The notes beneath the pieces are model-generated. The model was not told the origin of the DNA. It searched no databases and worked only from the letters and a program-made list of their open reading frames with translations. A stretch of 64,000 bases of DNA from Anastatus disparis (lineage: Eukaryota; Arthropoda; Insecta; Hymenoptera; Eupelmidae). Where the stretch lies: positions 186,001 through 250,000 of the forward strand of contig JAFFSR010000221.1 in the NCBI GenBank assembly GCA_017163975.1, read 5' to 3'. Positions 1-12,099 of this stretch are shown here, piece after piece. The position numbers and the translations under genes are program-made. Within the stretch, counting starts at the first letter, position 1. Each line of letters starts with the position of its first letter.

Positions 1-619
1 TCTTGGGTGTACGTGTTGCACCCAAGTTGCACTCAGCTTAACCAAAAATAAATTTTAAAAAAATATAACAAATCACTTTACTAATCTTAACTTAAACGTA
101 AATTTCGTGACTTATCTTCGTTGCATGATTGATAAAGAATTTTATTGATGTTAATGACTGCTAAATACGACTATTTCTGATTAAGTTTTTTCATATTGCC
201 CCGTGTGTATGTAGGTGAAAACCTGCGCGAAACTTTACTATTTAGTTCCTACTCTACTATATAGAAAACGTCCTTTCACCGAATAACATAAAACTTTCAC
301 GACATTTCTTCACACAGACGAACGTTCGCGTAAGAGGAGTTAAAAGAGAGCCGCGTTTTATTATACCCACTGTATAAGACCACTTCACTCATATAGACAC
401 GCACGTGAATCACTTTAAATACGAATATATCGTTCGAAAGATATTGGTTGTATACGTGATTGTATGATCCTTGGAAAGATATAAAAAAGAATTTCATATA
501 GGTGGGGATAATATGACAACAAATGGAGTGGGCGAGTTTGCACTGAGGCGATTGTTATCGCTGATGGCGCGAGTTGTGGATGGATTTAAAATTGGATTAT
601 ACTATGGAATCGCTTAATC
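1..619. other. AT-rich flank, no gene recognised
   Basis: An 8-bp inverted repeat (CTTGGGTG and CACCCAAG, about 3-27) sits at the left edge of the window. The short frames here have no family motifs, codon bias or splice context. The stretch from about 840 to 1860 on the far side of the first SINE is similar: very AT-rich, with no gene or repeat that I can support. Confidence 0.4.
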
Positions 620-790
620 CTTTTTTCTTTATTTTATTTAACGTCGCTGTATTTATTTTATCAATGCGATGCTAATTAGTGACGAACATCACCGGTGTCT
701 TTGTGAACAAAGCTCGGTGCTTGTATCGATCGTTCGAGAGCGGGATTACGAACCTATCGTTTTGCCGACTGAGCCACTGACGACCTCACT
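620..790 (-). repeat. tRNA-derived SINE, copy 1
   Basis: On the minus strand this begins with a tRNA-like head: GAGGTCGTCAGTGGCTCAG (A box) and a degraded B-box region next to CCGCTCTCG. It continues into the family body (CTTTGTTCACAAAG) and ends at AGCGACGTTAAATAAAATAAA. The 8-bp direct repeat GCTTAATC at 612-619 and 795-802 flanks the element and fits a target-site duplication. The body is shorter and more diverged than in the other copies. Confidence 0.8.
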
Positions 791-1864
791 TATTGCTTAA
801 TCTGGTTATTGAAATAAATTGAAAGTAATTAATAGTCAAAAGATTTGAATATATTTATTTTGTGTTCATTTATTTTACTGTTCATATATAATTTCATTTA
901 TTTTATATTTCTTTATTAATTTTTTTAAAGCATAAATAAATTTTTGTTAAATATTTTAATATTATAGAAAAAATATGATTATTTCAATTCAAAAGTTTAT
1001 TTTAATATTGAAATAAAAGTCAAAATTTCACTCCAAGATTAGAGTGATTTTTCACTCTAATTAATTTAGACTGTTAAACAAATTTAATGGAAAATTTTTT
1101 AATTAAAATATTAGATTCTTATTATAAAACAGTCTGACGATATTCGTCATATAAATAATTTTTTTTTATTTTAATATACTCGCAAGATGCGACTTTTTAA
1201 AATTTTGTTAACTTCTATTTTTGAAAAAAAAAATTTTATGATCATTAAAAAATCGAACTTAAGCGTTTTTACGAATGTCTTACTAAACTAAACTATAAAT
1301 TTTCATTAGTTACAACATATCTTATTCAATGATTACGTCAATAGCAGTTCAAATTTTTACGCAGATACTATTGATTAAAAATTTTGATTATTGACAATAT
1401 TGATTGTCCTAAACTTTAAAAATTTTTATAAATTATAAAACATGAATTGACAAAAAAATGTTCGTCTTTTTTTTTAAATCATAAAAAATAAAAACTGTTC
1501 TTTTATTTAAAAAATTTTATATACGACACACATGTAGATTTTGATAATTTTTCAGCTTTCAAAATTCAATTAATCTTTTAACATACATTTCATAAAAAAT
1601 ATAATTTCACCATATTTATTTTGCTTTTTTATATTCTTCGTAATATTTATATAGAATAAATAATGATTTTAGCAAATGATTATTAAAAACACATTGAAAG
1701 TGTTTCAGTGTCAAGCCTAATGTCAGGACAAAAAATTAAAATAAGTTATTTTCGTTGCTAAACGATTAAAAAATTTAAATTAATGCGCCTATAATCCGAG
1801 GTCTGCATCAATATCTCATGTATTAAGTATCACCAAAAATTCCCAAGGTGTACCAGTTTTTAAC

Positions 1865-2043
1865 AAGCTAATATAAAACCATCTTGTTTTTTTTTTGCTA
1901 CTATAAACACATCTACGAATTACAAATACACGCTTATAATATTATTTCCTCTCGAATAAGTTTTATCTGTCTTTCCTTTTTTTTTTCTTTCTCTTTCTCT
2001 ATTAATTTTTATCTTCTAGTTCTCGGTTTATTCTCAGTCGTTG
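1865..2043 (+). promoter_or_regulatory. Probable core promoter / leader of the esterase-like gene
   Basis: The sequence before the start is strongly pyrimidine rich. A TCAGTC initiator-like motif lies at 2034-2039, and a weak TATA-like AATATAAAA lies near 1870. If transcription starts at the A of the initiator (2036), the leader is 8 nt to ATG 2044 or 20 nt to ATG 2056. The shortness of the first leader would favour the second ATG. No upstream exon is recognisable, but one cannot be excluded. This is motif matching only. Confidence 0.3.
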
Positions 2044-5000
2044 ATGAGCCTCGCAATGGAGTCGCTAGGCCGTTTGATTTTAGTTTTAGTTCTTGCTGTT
2101 TTGTTAATTGATTTAAAAACCGTAGAATGTATTGTTGGAGGTGGTGCGGTACCTAAGCCACCTGCTGATGATCCAATTGTTTTTGCTGTTAAAGATGAAC
2201 GCGAGGCGCGTGTATTTGGTACCAAAGATCCAGATACGGGATATTATTTGTTCCGAGGTATTAGGTATGCTGAACCACCCCTTGGTAATAGGCGATTCCA
2301 AGTAAGAATTTTTTTTGTAACTCAAATTTTAGTAGTCAAAAATAATTGTTAAATATTAAATAATTTTAAAAATAAATGCTCTATTGTGTGTCTAAGATGA
2401 TTTGAATGAATAATCAATTATATGCCTATATTATGTTGCTCATAATACTTTATTCACAAACAACTAAAAGAAATAAAAGGAAAATAAAAAAATTTTTGTT
2501 TAGTTATCAAAGGTCAAATTTGATGTTTGAAAAAAAATGTATTTTTAATTTGGTAATAAGTGAGAAAATTACAACGGAACCGAAAATAAATTTACTATAA
2601 ATTATTTGAATGCAGTTATTTTGAAAAATCTCAATATGTTTAAAAATTATTTTGAATAAATAAAAATTTAACATTTGAAATATTAAAAAAAAGAATTTTT
2701 ATAGCTATTTTAGCTATAAAAAAATTTCTAAATAAAATAACTAGAGGAAATTAATGATAAGAAATGTTCTAACTTTGTTATCGTCGCATAACATCCTGAA
2801 TTCATCTTGAAATTCCCAATTAAAGACATTATTTAATGAACGTATAATATTTTATTTTTGGTTTTTTTTTAATCGCGAATTGAATTTATCTATTTTTACT
2901 TCCTTTTAACACATTTTGTATTATTTTTTCACATTGTTGTAAGCTTAATTGATAAAACTGAACATAAATTGTTTAAAATTGATATTTATAATATAATTTT
3001 TTTTTATTACTTTGTCTATATTCTTGTTATCATAATCTAATTAAAACTGATAAACATTTCGATATGAAATATAAAAATGAAGAATTACACGAATAAACAA
3101 TTATTTGTTTTTAGTAGTTTATTTATTTGAGCAACATAAGTAAGTATAACTAAGTTATTTAATTCATTAAAATTATTATTAATTTTATTTTTTTCAGCGA
3201 TCAGTTCCCATGTATCTAGAAGGAGACGTAAATGCTACTAAATGGGCACCTCCATGTCCACAACCAGGTGAGAATGGTGGTGTAATCGGTAGCGAAGACT
3301 GCCTCTTTTTGAATGTGTTCACACCTTTTTTGCCTGATGCTACTGATGGATATCCCGTGCTTATTTGGATTCATGGAGGTGGTTTTCGTAGAGGTGCAGC
3401 TACTCAATATGAAATGCGAAATCTTGTTAATAAGAAGACCATTGTGGTTTCCATTCAATACAGATTAGGATCATTAGGTATAATTTTTAAAATTTTTAAA
3501 TGTTATATGTTATGTGTATGTTCTTTTCTAAAAAAAGAAAAAAATTATTACAGGATTTTTAAGCAGTAATACTAAAGATCTCTCAGGAAATAATGGATTA
3601 TTTGACATGATCTTAGCGACTGAATGGGTTCGCGATTACATAGAATTCTTCGGCGGAAATCCTAAAAAGATTACTGCGTTTGGTCAAGGCAGCGGTGCCA
3701 GCTCTGCTTTCTTATTGGGTCTATCTAAATTTGGAAAAAGTACTGAATAAATTTTTAATTTATTAATTTTCAGTTCCTACATTGTATAAATAAATAATTG
3801 TATTTTTTTTATTCAGCTTACTTCAGTGGTATCATTGCTATGTCTGGTTCAGTACTGTCTCGTTTTGCTGTGGATAAAGAACCAAGAAAGTCAACCAATG
3901 CAATGGCTGTCGTCAATAATTGTCCAACTAATGATACTGTTCAAATGGTCCATTGTCTTCGTAAATTGCCTGCTGAAAAACTTATTGAACAAGATACTAA
4001 AGAAGAAAGTGTCACTAAAAAAGCTAAAAATTTCATTTCTGATTTGTCATCACTTTTGGGTCCTGGTCCAGTAGTCGAAGGAAACAATGACTTACGGTAC
4101 AATAATTCACTCTACTAATATAAAAACACTTTCTGAGCATTGAAATTTCAAAATAAAGCATATAAATTTTTTACAGATCCTTGCCCAATTTCGTTACCGA
4201 TGAACCCGAAGATTCATTTAATCTTGATGATCTTCCAGACATACCGTTACTTACAGGAGTTGTTAAAGATGAAACTGGTGGAGCAGTTTATGGTCCCTTC
4301 AAAGATACGATAACTGAAACATTAAGAAGTATACCAGATTTTATTACTAAACAGTTAGTACCAGGTTTACAAAAAATTATACCAATTGTCGACAATACTA
4401 TCAAACAATACGTGCCCGAAGCTTTTGCCAAATATTTGTCAATACCTGGTGGCAAAGCTAAACGGGCAACAAATAGCAATGGCAATGTTGATGGTTTAGC
4501 TAAAGTTACTGAAGCATTAAATGATGCCATATTCAATGTCCCAGCATTTTTGACCGTCAAAAATTGGTCTAAGAAATCAAAGGCATTCCTTTACAGTTTC
4601 GATCATAATAGTAACAAAGGATTTGGCAAAACATTCCTTAGTGGTCTACAGCTTGTTGGAAATTCTGCTGAGACTGGTTAGTTTAAATATTTTAATTGAT
4701 ACTTAATGTATTTTTTTTAACAATTATTAAAATATTGTTAAATATAGGTAAAACTAGTCATGGTGACGATCTTGGATATCTTTTTGAACCAAATAGCATT
4801 CTTGGACAACCGTTATCGCAAAATCAAAACCTTGATCAAGAGGATCAACAAGTCAAAGATATCTTTACTGATATAGTTACTAATTTTGCAAGAACTGGTA
4901 ATGTAAGCATCAATTCCAAATCTGATGACGGCAGTTTCTTACCATTCTCTTTGCCATCATTTACTGGAGGTGATGACGATGGTTATCTCAGCATCAAGTC

Positions 5001-5536
5001 CAAACCAGAAGTTAACAAAGGATTCAGGTAAAATATTTATAAATACATTAAACAATTTCATTTTAATTATATCAATGACTGTCCCCAATAGATTTTGTGA
5101 AATGGGTCTTTGGGCCGGAATCGCAGAAAGAGTAAAATCATCAGCTTGTAGTCTATTCTTCGTGGATCTTAAACAACCATTCAAAACTATTGAAAAATCC
5201 ATTAGCGCCTTCCCAGGGGTACCTACTCTACCAAAAGTAGGTAGTGTTTCAGACTTTTTAAGTCCAGAAGGAGATGTATTGAAACCATCTATACCTTTCA
5301 CTGACAAATTACCAAGTGTTTCGCAACTCGTTCCCAACCCATTATCAAATAAAAATATAGAAACACCAAATTTACCTATACCTATTCCTAATCCCATATC
5401 TAATCCATTATCTTCCAAAAAAACTGAAAATTCGCCGACTCAAAAGGCTCCTATGATGATGGAAAAATCAAAATCACCATTGCCTATACCAAATAATCCT
5501 ATTCCAAAAAATCCTATTAAAAACATCTTCGGCTAG
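2044..5536 (+). CDS. Secreted, catalytically dead carboxylesterase-family protein (glutactin-like), 7 exons, 742 aa
   Basis: Exons are 2044-2301, 3198-3477, 3554-3739, 3817-4096, 4177-4676, 4748-5027 and 5092-5536. All introns are GT..AG, the phases agree, and the total of 2229 nt ends in TAG. An N-terminal hydrophobic stretch (about residues 9-29, LILVLVLAVLLIDLKTVEC) looks like a signal peptide. Type-B carboxylesterase marks follow in order: FRGIRYAEPPLGNRRF, EDCLFLNVF, the oxyanion-hole HGGGF (145-149), a degenerate nucleophile elbow FGQGSGA, GVVKDE (Glu367) and HGDDLGYLF (His506). In active enzymes the elbow is GxSxG (FGESAGA); here the serine position is Gly225, so hydrolysis is not expected. 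Within the family, glutactin, neurotactin, gliotactin and neuroligins are such non-enzymatic relatives. No transmembrane helix follows the esterase domain, which favours a secreted glutactin-like product over neurotactin or neuroligin. The C-terminal tail (about 630-742) is Pro/Ser/Asn rich. ATG 2056 is an alternative start that also keeps the signal peptide. The fold assignment is firm; the glutactin name is inferred. Confidence 0.88.
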
Positions 5537-5800
5537 ATATTTTAAACGATTTATACACAATAGTTTAAAAATGAAATATTAATTTTGTTACATTTCTATT
5601 ACTACACACGATTGCTATTGCTATACTAAACATGTTACCTCCTCACCGCTCCTACGACGCTAATTCATACGTGAAACAAAATTTCAATTTATGACTTCAT
5701 AGAAGATGATTTCAACAAACAATTTCACATAATATCAATAATATTGATAAAAATTAATTATTATTACACATTTTGAGTATATTTTTGAAATTATATTCTT

Positions 5801-5980
5801 TTTTTTCTTTTTCGATCTATTATTCATAGAGTGTTTAGTTTTAGTTTATTTATAGTTTTCTTTTCTTTTTTTCGATTTATCATTCACAGGATGCGTAGTG
5901 TTTGGTTTTTTATAGTTTTCGCTTTTATTTTTTGAATTATAATTCGTGGAGTGCATAGCTTTTGTTTATTACTGATTTTG
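5801..5980 (+). repeat. 60-bp tandem repeat, about three diverged units
   Basis: Three consecutive 60-nt blocks align position for position. Units start near 5801, 5861 and 5921, each with TTTTTTCGATYTATYATTC, then a G-rich step (AGAGTGTTTAG, GGATGCGTAGTG, GGAGTGCATAGC) and TATAGTTTTC or a relative. It lies 265 bp past the stop codon, so it may be in the 3' UTR or just beyond. The third unit is the most diverged. Confidence 0.75.
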
Positions 5981-6017
5981 AAGAGTACAGATTTAATTTG
6001 GCGGATTTATGTCCCAC

Positions 6018-6170
6018 GTGCTACAAAATAGTATACGATACTCGTGACCTTAGTGGAACTTTATTACACGGCCGGAGTTATCGCCCTCGCTGCGCTCGGG
6101 CGATAACTCCGGCCGTGTAATAAAGTGCCACTTAGGTCACTTGTATCGTAATGTACTATTTTTTCAGTGT
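6018..6170. repeat. GC-rich fold-back (hairpin) element, MITE-like
   Basis: Two arms of roughly 60-65 nt are complementary around a loop near TCGCTGCGCTC (about 6087-6097). The inner 28 bp or so are perfect (TTATTACACGGCCGGAG.., with GTTATCGCCC next to the loop). The outer parts (GTATACGATAC, CTACAAAATAG) pair imperfectly. The core is far more GC rich than its surroundings, which argues for an inserted element or a selected structure. No coding capacity and no clear target duplication is visible. It could be a MITE or a structured RNA in a 3' UTR. Confidence 0.8.
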
Positions 6171-6217
6171 ATTAATGTAAGTACTTTTAAAAAACTGTAT
6201 TAGTAAACATAAAATCT

Positions 6218-6223
6218 AAATAA
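6218..6223 (+). terminator. Candidate poly(A) signal AATAAA
   Basis: This is the nearest canonical AATAAA I see downstream of the esterase-like stop codon, about 680 nt away. Using it would place both the 60-bp tandem repeat and the GC hairpin in the 3' UTR. The region is so AT-rich that the hexamer may be chance, and a variant signal nearer the stop is equally possible. Confidence 0.2.
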
Positions 6224-6229
6224 AAATGT

Positions 6230-7960
6230 TTACAATAATGACATAAAATATTAAATAATTATAAAACTTATTTCATAAAATTTCTTCATAATATTTAAAT
6301 TCAAATTTAAAATCTTTACTTGCAAAATGTTTATAGTGTATAACAATTACTGGTAGTTGATAAAATAGATCACTGTTTTGGACTCATGATTCATGATGAT
6401 CCATTTATCTATCAAAGGTACTAGAAAAATTATCCGAGAGATGTCATTACTTTAGTCATTATTACACAATAATAACCGGTTTAATTGAAGTTCTGCACGC
6501 GACTATTATATGAAAACGGTCAAACGACGGCGCGCGATTTAACCTTAATTATCGTTCATTATGGAATTCAACGATTTCTCGAACCGTACAAAGGAAAGAG
6601 ACGTATACATTTAATCAACTGTCTTGTTCTCTATATTAAAAAGTCATTACACGATGCGCGCATATGCGTAGGCGGTTTTAATATCGTTGATATAAGTGGC
6701 TTTTGTTATGTAAATCAATAATATTTATGATTGTTTCATATTATTAACGTTGAAATCTTCATTTTTCTTTTCTTATTGCCATTTCCTTTCGAACCAAATG
6801 GTCATATAATCAACATTTCTTTTCTTTCATTATGCGTTTACCTCGTTTGATGATACTCAATTTTTTTTCTTTTTATTCCACTGCCTCCGCTCTTTGATGC
6901 AATATTATTATTCTTTTTTTTTTCTCACGATTTGCAAAGATGTTTATTATTTAATAATTTACCTTTGCGTAGGTATTGACGCCGTTACATATTTTATTTT
7001 GTCATAATTCCCGGATGCGCATTATCATTGCGGTGTTAAAATGAGAATTTAATGATTTTTGTATTGTCCTAGCGTTAAGTTATGCATATAATTATTTGAC
7101 GTTTCATATGTGAATATATTTGCACGTTCATTATGAAGATTTATTATGAATTTAATCTTTGTACTTTACTTTTCAATCGCTTAAAAGAGTAAATAATTTT
7201 CAAAAAATTTTAATAATAATTTTGTTAAAAACATACAATTTAAAAAAATTTTATCATTAATTAAGACATGATTTACATTTACACCCTTTGAATAAAAAAA
7301 AACTTTAGCTTATTTATTATATTTTCCGTAAGGAGAAAAGTATTAGCATAATCTAATAATAAAAACAGAAATAGTTAAGAGAATAGAAAATAATTTTCCA
7401 ACATCGATTATAATCTACTTACAGTTTATTACAGTATTGTAAAAACTGACTAAGCAGGACATTCCATTAGATTGTGATTATTGTACATATTAAAAAAAAA
7501 GCAGCGAGTAACATTACGCACATTATAATTTATAAATTTTTCACATATTTCAAAGTTTATTTACGTTTCTAAGAAACTTTAAAGTCCGTGCACGGTTGTA
7601 CGGTAATACGTACGTATTTGCTTGCGAATGGCGCCCAATTATCCTATTATCTTACGATTGCTTATGATCTGTACCTTTTATATGATTCTGCAACGTATGC
7701 GTTACAAGTAACATGTACGTATATGTGAGTTTAAAAACTCGATGTTGATTGTCGTGTATAGTTATTATGCCTTGTATATTCAATCTATGTATTTAACAAT
7801 TTTCTACGATTCACTCTTGATGGTTTTTAACTTTTTTTTTTCCTTTTCTTTTTATTGAAGTGACTTGATTGTCGAGAGCGAGAAAAAAAAGGAAAATGAA
7901 GAAAAAAAATAATTTGATGAATTATTTGTCGATGAACTTTGATCCAAGAATATAATATAA
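6230..7960. other. Intergenic, no gene seen
   Basis: AT-rich DNA with short homopolymer tracts. The 78-codon frame at 6485-6721 has no recognisable motif and lacks flanking splice signals of quality; I do not call it a gene. Confidence 0.5.
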
Positions 7961-7961
7961 A

Positions 7962-8153
7962 TTTTTTTTTATTTCATTTAACTTCTCTGTATTTATGCTA
8001 TCATTACGATGCTAATTAGCGACGGAGGTTTTCAGTATGTGTTTGTGAACAAAGTAGATGTATCATATACAGTGGTGCTTGTTCGGGATTTGAACTCGAA
8101 CCCTCTAGATTACGAATCCATTGCTCTACCGAGTCAGCCACTGACAACCTCAT
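7962..8153 (-). repeat. tRNA-derived SINE, copy 2
   Basis: The minus strand reads ATGAGGTTGTCAGTGGCTGA, then a B box (GGTTCGAGTTCAAATCCCG), CAAGCACCACTGTA, TTTGTTCACAAACACA, and the 3' domain CTCCGTCGCTAATTAGCATC. It finishes in an A-rich tail at 7962-7975. The head is close to full length. The body has a small change around the ACATGTGC segment. No convincing target duplication is visible. Confidence 0.85.
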
Positions 8154-8159
8154 AGTGAT

Positions 8160-11100
8160 CCTTTGAGTAATGAACCAGTGTATGATATTTGAATTATTAT
8201 TTTAGTGATATCAGATTTATTGATTTTTCTAATGGTCTCGATTAGAATCTAATCAATTCTAAACTGCGTATAATTGATGTTGAAGAAAAAAAAATTACAA
8301 GCATGTGACTCATTGAAAGCATTATTATAAACAATTTGCACATCGTGCAATTCAAATCATACAAAAAAAGATCTATAAAATTTAGCATAATCAATACAAC
8401 ATTGTCATTGTCCTTCATTATTCTATTGGCAATTTGTGAAGATGAAAAAAAAATAAATAATTTAAATCCAACAAAAAAATAAAAAATCAGTCGAATCTCA
8501 ATCACATATAATTTGGACAACTTAAATGTTAATTTTTTTCGTGTCACCAACTCGCTCTCGGTACTTAGATATTGTATTCGAGTGTTGAAAAAAAATCTAT
8601 TTGCAATGACAAAGCATCGAACTTTAATAAAAAAAAAATTGCTTCTTCGATGAAAAAAAAAAAGTAAATAACCTTCGCTAAGTCAAATATGCACTTATCG
8701 ATGATTGACGACAGCGAGGTACATGTCAGGGGGGAGGGAGAAAAATAAATATTGCGCAAATTATTCAATAAAGAATATATATAAGCTACATCGTAATTAA
8801 GTACAATTATACCATCAATAATATAAACGTTAATTTATTCTTTCTCTTTCTTGCTTTCTCGTATTGTGTAACTTCTGATAAATTAATGAAAATTACTGAA
8901 AAATTATTCAATCTTAATTAATAGGAAGCATCTTTATCCAAGTGTACGCGTTAAAAATTTCTACAGAATTGAATTAATTTCCAATTTTAAATGTATCCTT
9001 GAAATTTTTTAACAAGCGCGTATAATTTCTCAATGATATCAATACTTTGAATTTTCGATAAAAGTCCATTAAAAAAAAGAGGAAAAAAAATAAAACTTTA
9101 TAAATCGTTCTATGTAAATACCGTCAACTATGTATTTTTAATGATAAAATAAAAAAAAAAAGAAGCGAAGAAGAAGAAACGTATAATGTATGCACTGTGT
9201 TGTTGTTTTTGGTATTATAGGAAATAAGATAGAATATATGTACGCATGCACACATACGTTCATTATGCAATATTTTTTTTTTTTCGAAAAAATCGCATAA
9301 TCTTTCTCGTGAAATTCCTTGCGAGATTGACCTTGCTTCCGTGGCATGCGAAAAACAATAGAAGCGCGCGCATCTTATGCATAGATCAACCCGACATATA
9401 CTCTTATGTATATGTATATATACAAAGCTCGTATAGAAGCGCATATGCACTTTTCGTATCCGCTTGAGTGCATATCCTTGGTTATTATAAAGTAAACACG
9501 AGCGCAAAATTTACGTACATATACATGTATTTTTGTAATTAGAAAATAGAAATTCGTTCGACTTTTTTTTATGTAACATATATTTGTTTTTTCTTTTATC
9601 ATTTCGAATCGGTAAAAGTTCTGCAATATGCGTGTTGTATTTTTTAAAAAAGCTGAATAAACTGCAAGGATATACATCGAGATGAGCTAACAAATTTTGA
9701 TGTACATAGTGTTAACGTCGTTGTAAAAATAATTTATGGTAAAAATTATGGCTGTATATTTTATTTTTCATAAAATACGTTTTAATATCAGTAATTCAAG
9801 TGCATTAGAATCGTCGAATCTTTAACTTTCTAAATTGCAGTATGAATTTCAATTTTATTGCTTTTCACTGTATATCTCGAACGTTTATTTGCACTAGTAT
9901 ATATTCTTTGAATAACCGCTTTTATGATTCTTTTAATTAATCTATAGTTTATAAGTTTCTTGTTTAAAGAAAGTGCAATAAATTATGGATATTTTATTAT
10001 TTTTTCATTGTAAAGAAGAAAAAAAAACTCGTCGAAGGAATTCGTATTGATTTACTTGGAAAAAATTATAACGAAGCCGAGGATTTATTTTCCGTCTTAT
10101 AGGTTATAACTTATGAAAATTTGCATATTATTGTAATTTAAAATAAATAACGGTTTAGAAATTCTTATAACCGTGTATATTTAAATAATCCATTGACGCA
10201 GAAGAAAAAGTTTGTTTATCGGAAAATAAACATAAGATTATTTCAATTGAAAAATAATTTTTATTTTATTCGAGTTTTATATTTTCGTTTTATACTTATA
10301 AGGATTATAAAGAACTTTTTCGTTAATGCTATTTTAATGGGTACAATATTTAACACGTGCAGAAAAAAAATTGAATTATCCCCCCGAATAAAATCGATTT
10401 ATCGACTCTGTTTGGGTAGACAGGGAAGATCGAGGGAGAGGATTATCCCCTGATTTCAGCTTTACAAAAGCTTCATTGTCCAGACGAAAAAAAAAACAAA
10501 TTTTCTAAGACTTCTCGTGTAATCGAAACTAACGTGTTTAGGAAATAAATTCAAAATTAAATTTAAAAACGAAATTCTAAACTGCTAAACACCACAAGCT
10601 TAAGAAGTGTTTATTGAAATGAGAATGGTTGATTGAAAATATTCATAACGTTCAAAGTACAAACTATATAAAAAAATTAATTTTATTAGTTTGCACTTTG
10701 TATATGGTATTCATAACTTTTAAAAATATTCTTCCGATCAGAAAAAAAGTTTCCTGTTATTTTATTTATATTAGCACCGGAGTTAAGGTTTATTTCCATT
10801 GAGATTTAAAAAATTATTCGATTTTATATTAATCGAAGAAAAAAGTTCGTTAAAAATATTTCAAAAACTTCTTAATTTAAAAAAATAGAAGGAAAAATTC
10901 GATTCATTAAAACTTTAAAATCGTTCTATCATTATGAATTAAATAAAAACCAATTTTTATACAGATAATTAATTCATTATAAGACCATTAGTTCGCCAGG
11001 GTCAAGCGAATTACCGTGCATATATTAACGCTATGTTTCCTTTTTAAACGTTTTTTTATTTAATTCGTACAGTTTTTTCTATATCTGCGTATTCCAATAT

Positions 11101-12090
11101 TTAGCTAATGGATTTACTTGTTTCTGATAAGTTTTTTTTATATTCCTATAAGAACTTTTAATGAAAAAGCTACTATGACCTCATCCTATGATTTTTATTA
11201 CTAAAACAAATGTTTAGAATCCATAAACAAGTCGTTACCCTCGAATTATAATCTTTGAAAGTAACAATAAATAAATAATTATTATAATAATACTTTCAAA
11301 TTTTGCAAAAAAAAAATTACATTTTTGCTGATGATAAATAAAAATATCCAAGTATTACAATTTTCAATATTGAATTCGTTGCAGCTCATGCAAATTCTAA
11401 AGTAAATCGAGGACCACCAAAGATACCTTAAATCTTCACTCAATATCCCTTATTTCACACCTTCTTCTCCGGAAAAAAAGAAAGAAAAACATCCATATGA
11501 TTCACCGGCATCTTTTAAAAAAGAGAAGATTCACCCATAATTAACCTCACTTACCTTGTATCCCTCTCGTTCTCTCTCACCAAATAAAAAAAAAATAATA
11601 ACAACATGCTATATAACACTCTTCTAAAGAGAAACTTAACGTTTGGAGGTTCCCGCGCGCCTACGCCTTCTCTTTTCTTTTCTCTCTCGCTCTTTCAATT
11701 TCGTCCTATCTTTCTCTTACACCTGTACATCGTTACCTTTACAAAAGGTATATAAATACACACACATATATACATATATTTGTGTGTGTGTTTGTGTCCC
11801 TTTCTCTCTTTCTTTGATCCTATAGAAGTATATTGGTGTATGTATATAGGTATAAGGCAACCATATAATATACCTTTAAAGTCAAAGTTATAAAGGTGCG
11901 AGAGAGGATAGGGACGCCTGCTATATGTATAGATAGTGTAAAAGAGCGCGTTCTCCTTTAGAGCCAAAAGCTATAATACGCTATGGGTTTCTCAGTTCCC
12001 CTACCAACCACTGTCCAGTTATGTTGCGTGCCGCCGCTTGGTGCTCTCAACCTAGCGCAGGCAGGCCAGCCCGTGTTAGCGCTGCGCTCT
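8160..12090. other. Intergenic AT-rich DNA, no gene seen
   Basis: Short frames on both strands (for example 9124-9507) overlap one another, are rich in Phe/Ile/Lys/Tyr, and follow T-runs rather than any family pattern. A small inverted repeat (14-nt arms with one mismatch, 10653-10666 with 10687-10700) is present. CA/TA microsatellite patches lie near 11757-11795. Confidence 0.5.
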
Positions 12091-12099
12091 CTTGGCTTC

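Noticed and set aside
4957..5418. 153-residue minus-strand frame overlapping the last exons
   Set aside because: It is the antisense shadow of exons 6-7 of the esterase-like gene, whose spliced frame carries the family motifs.
9124..9507. 127-residue minus-strand frame
   Set aside because: It overlaps other frames on both strands, is low complexity, and shows no motif or splice context.
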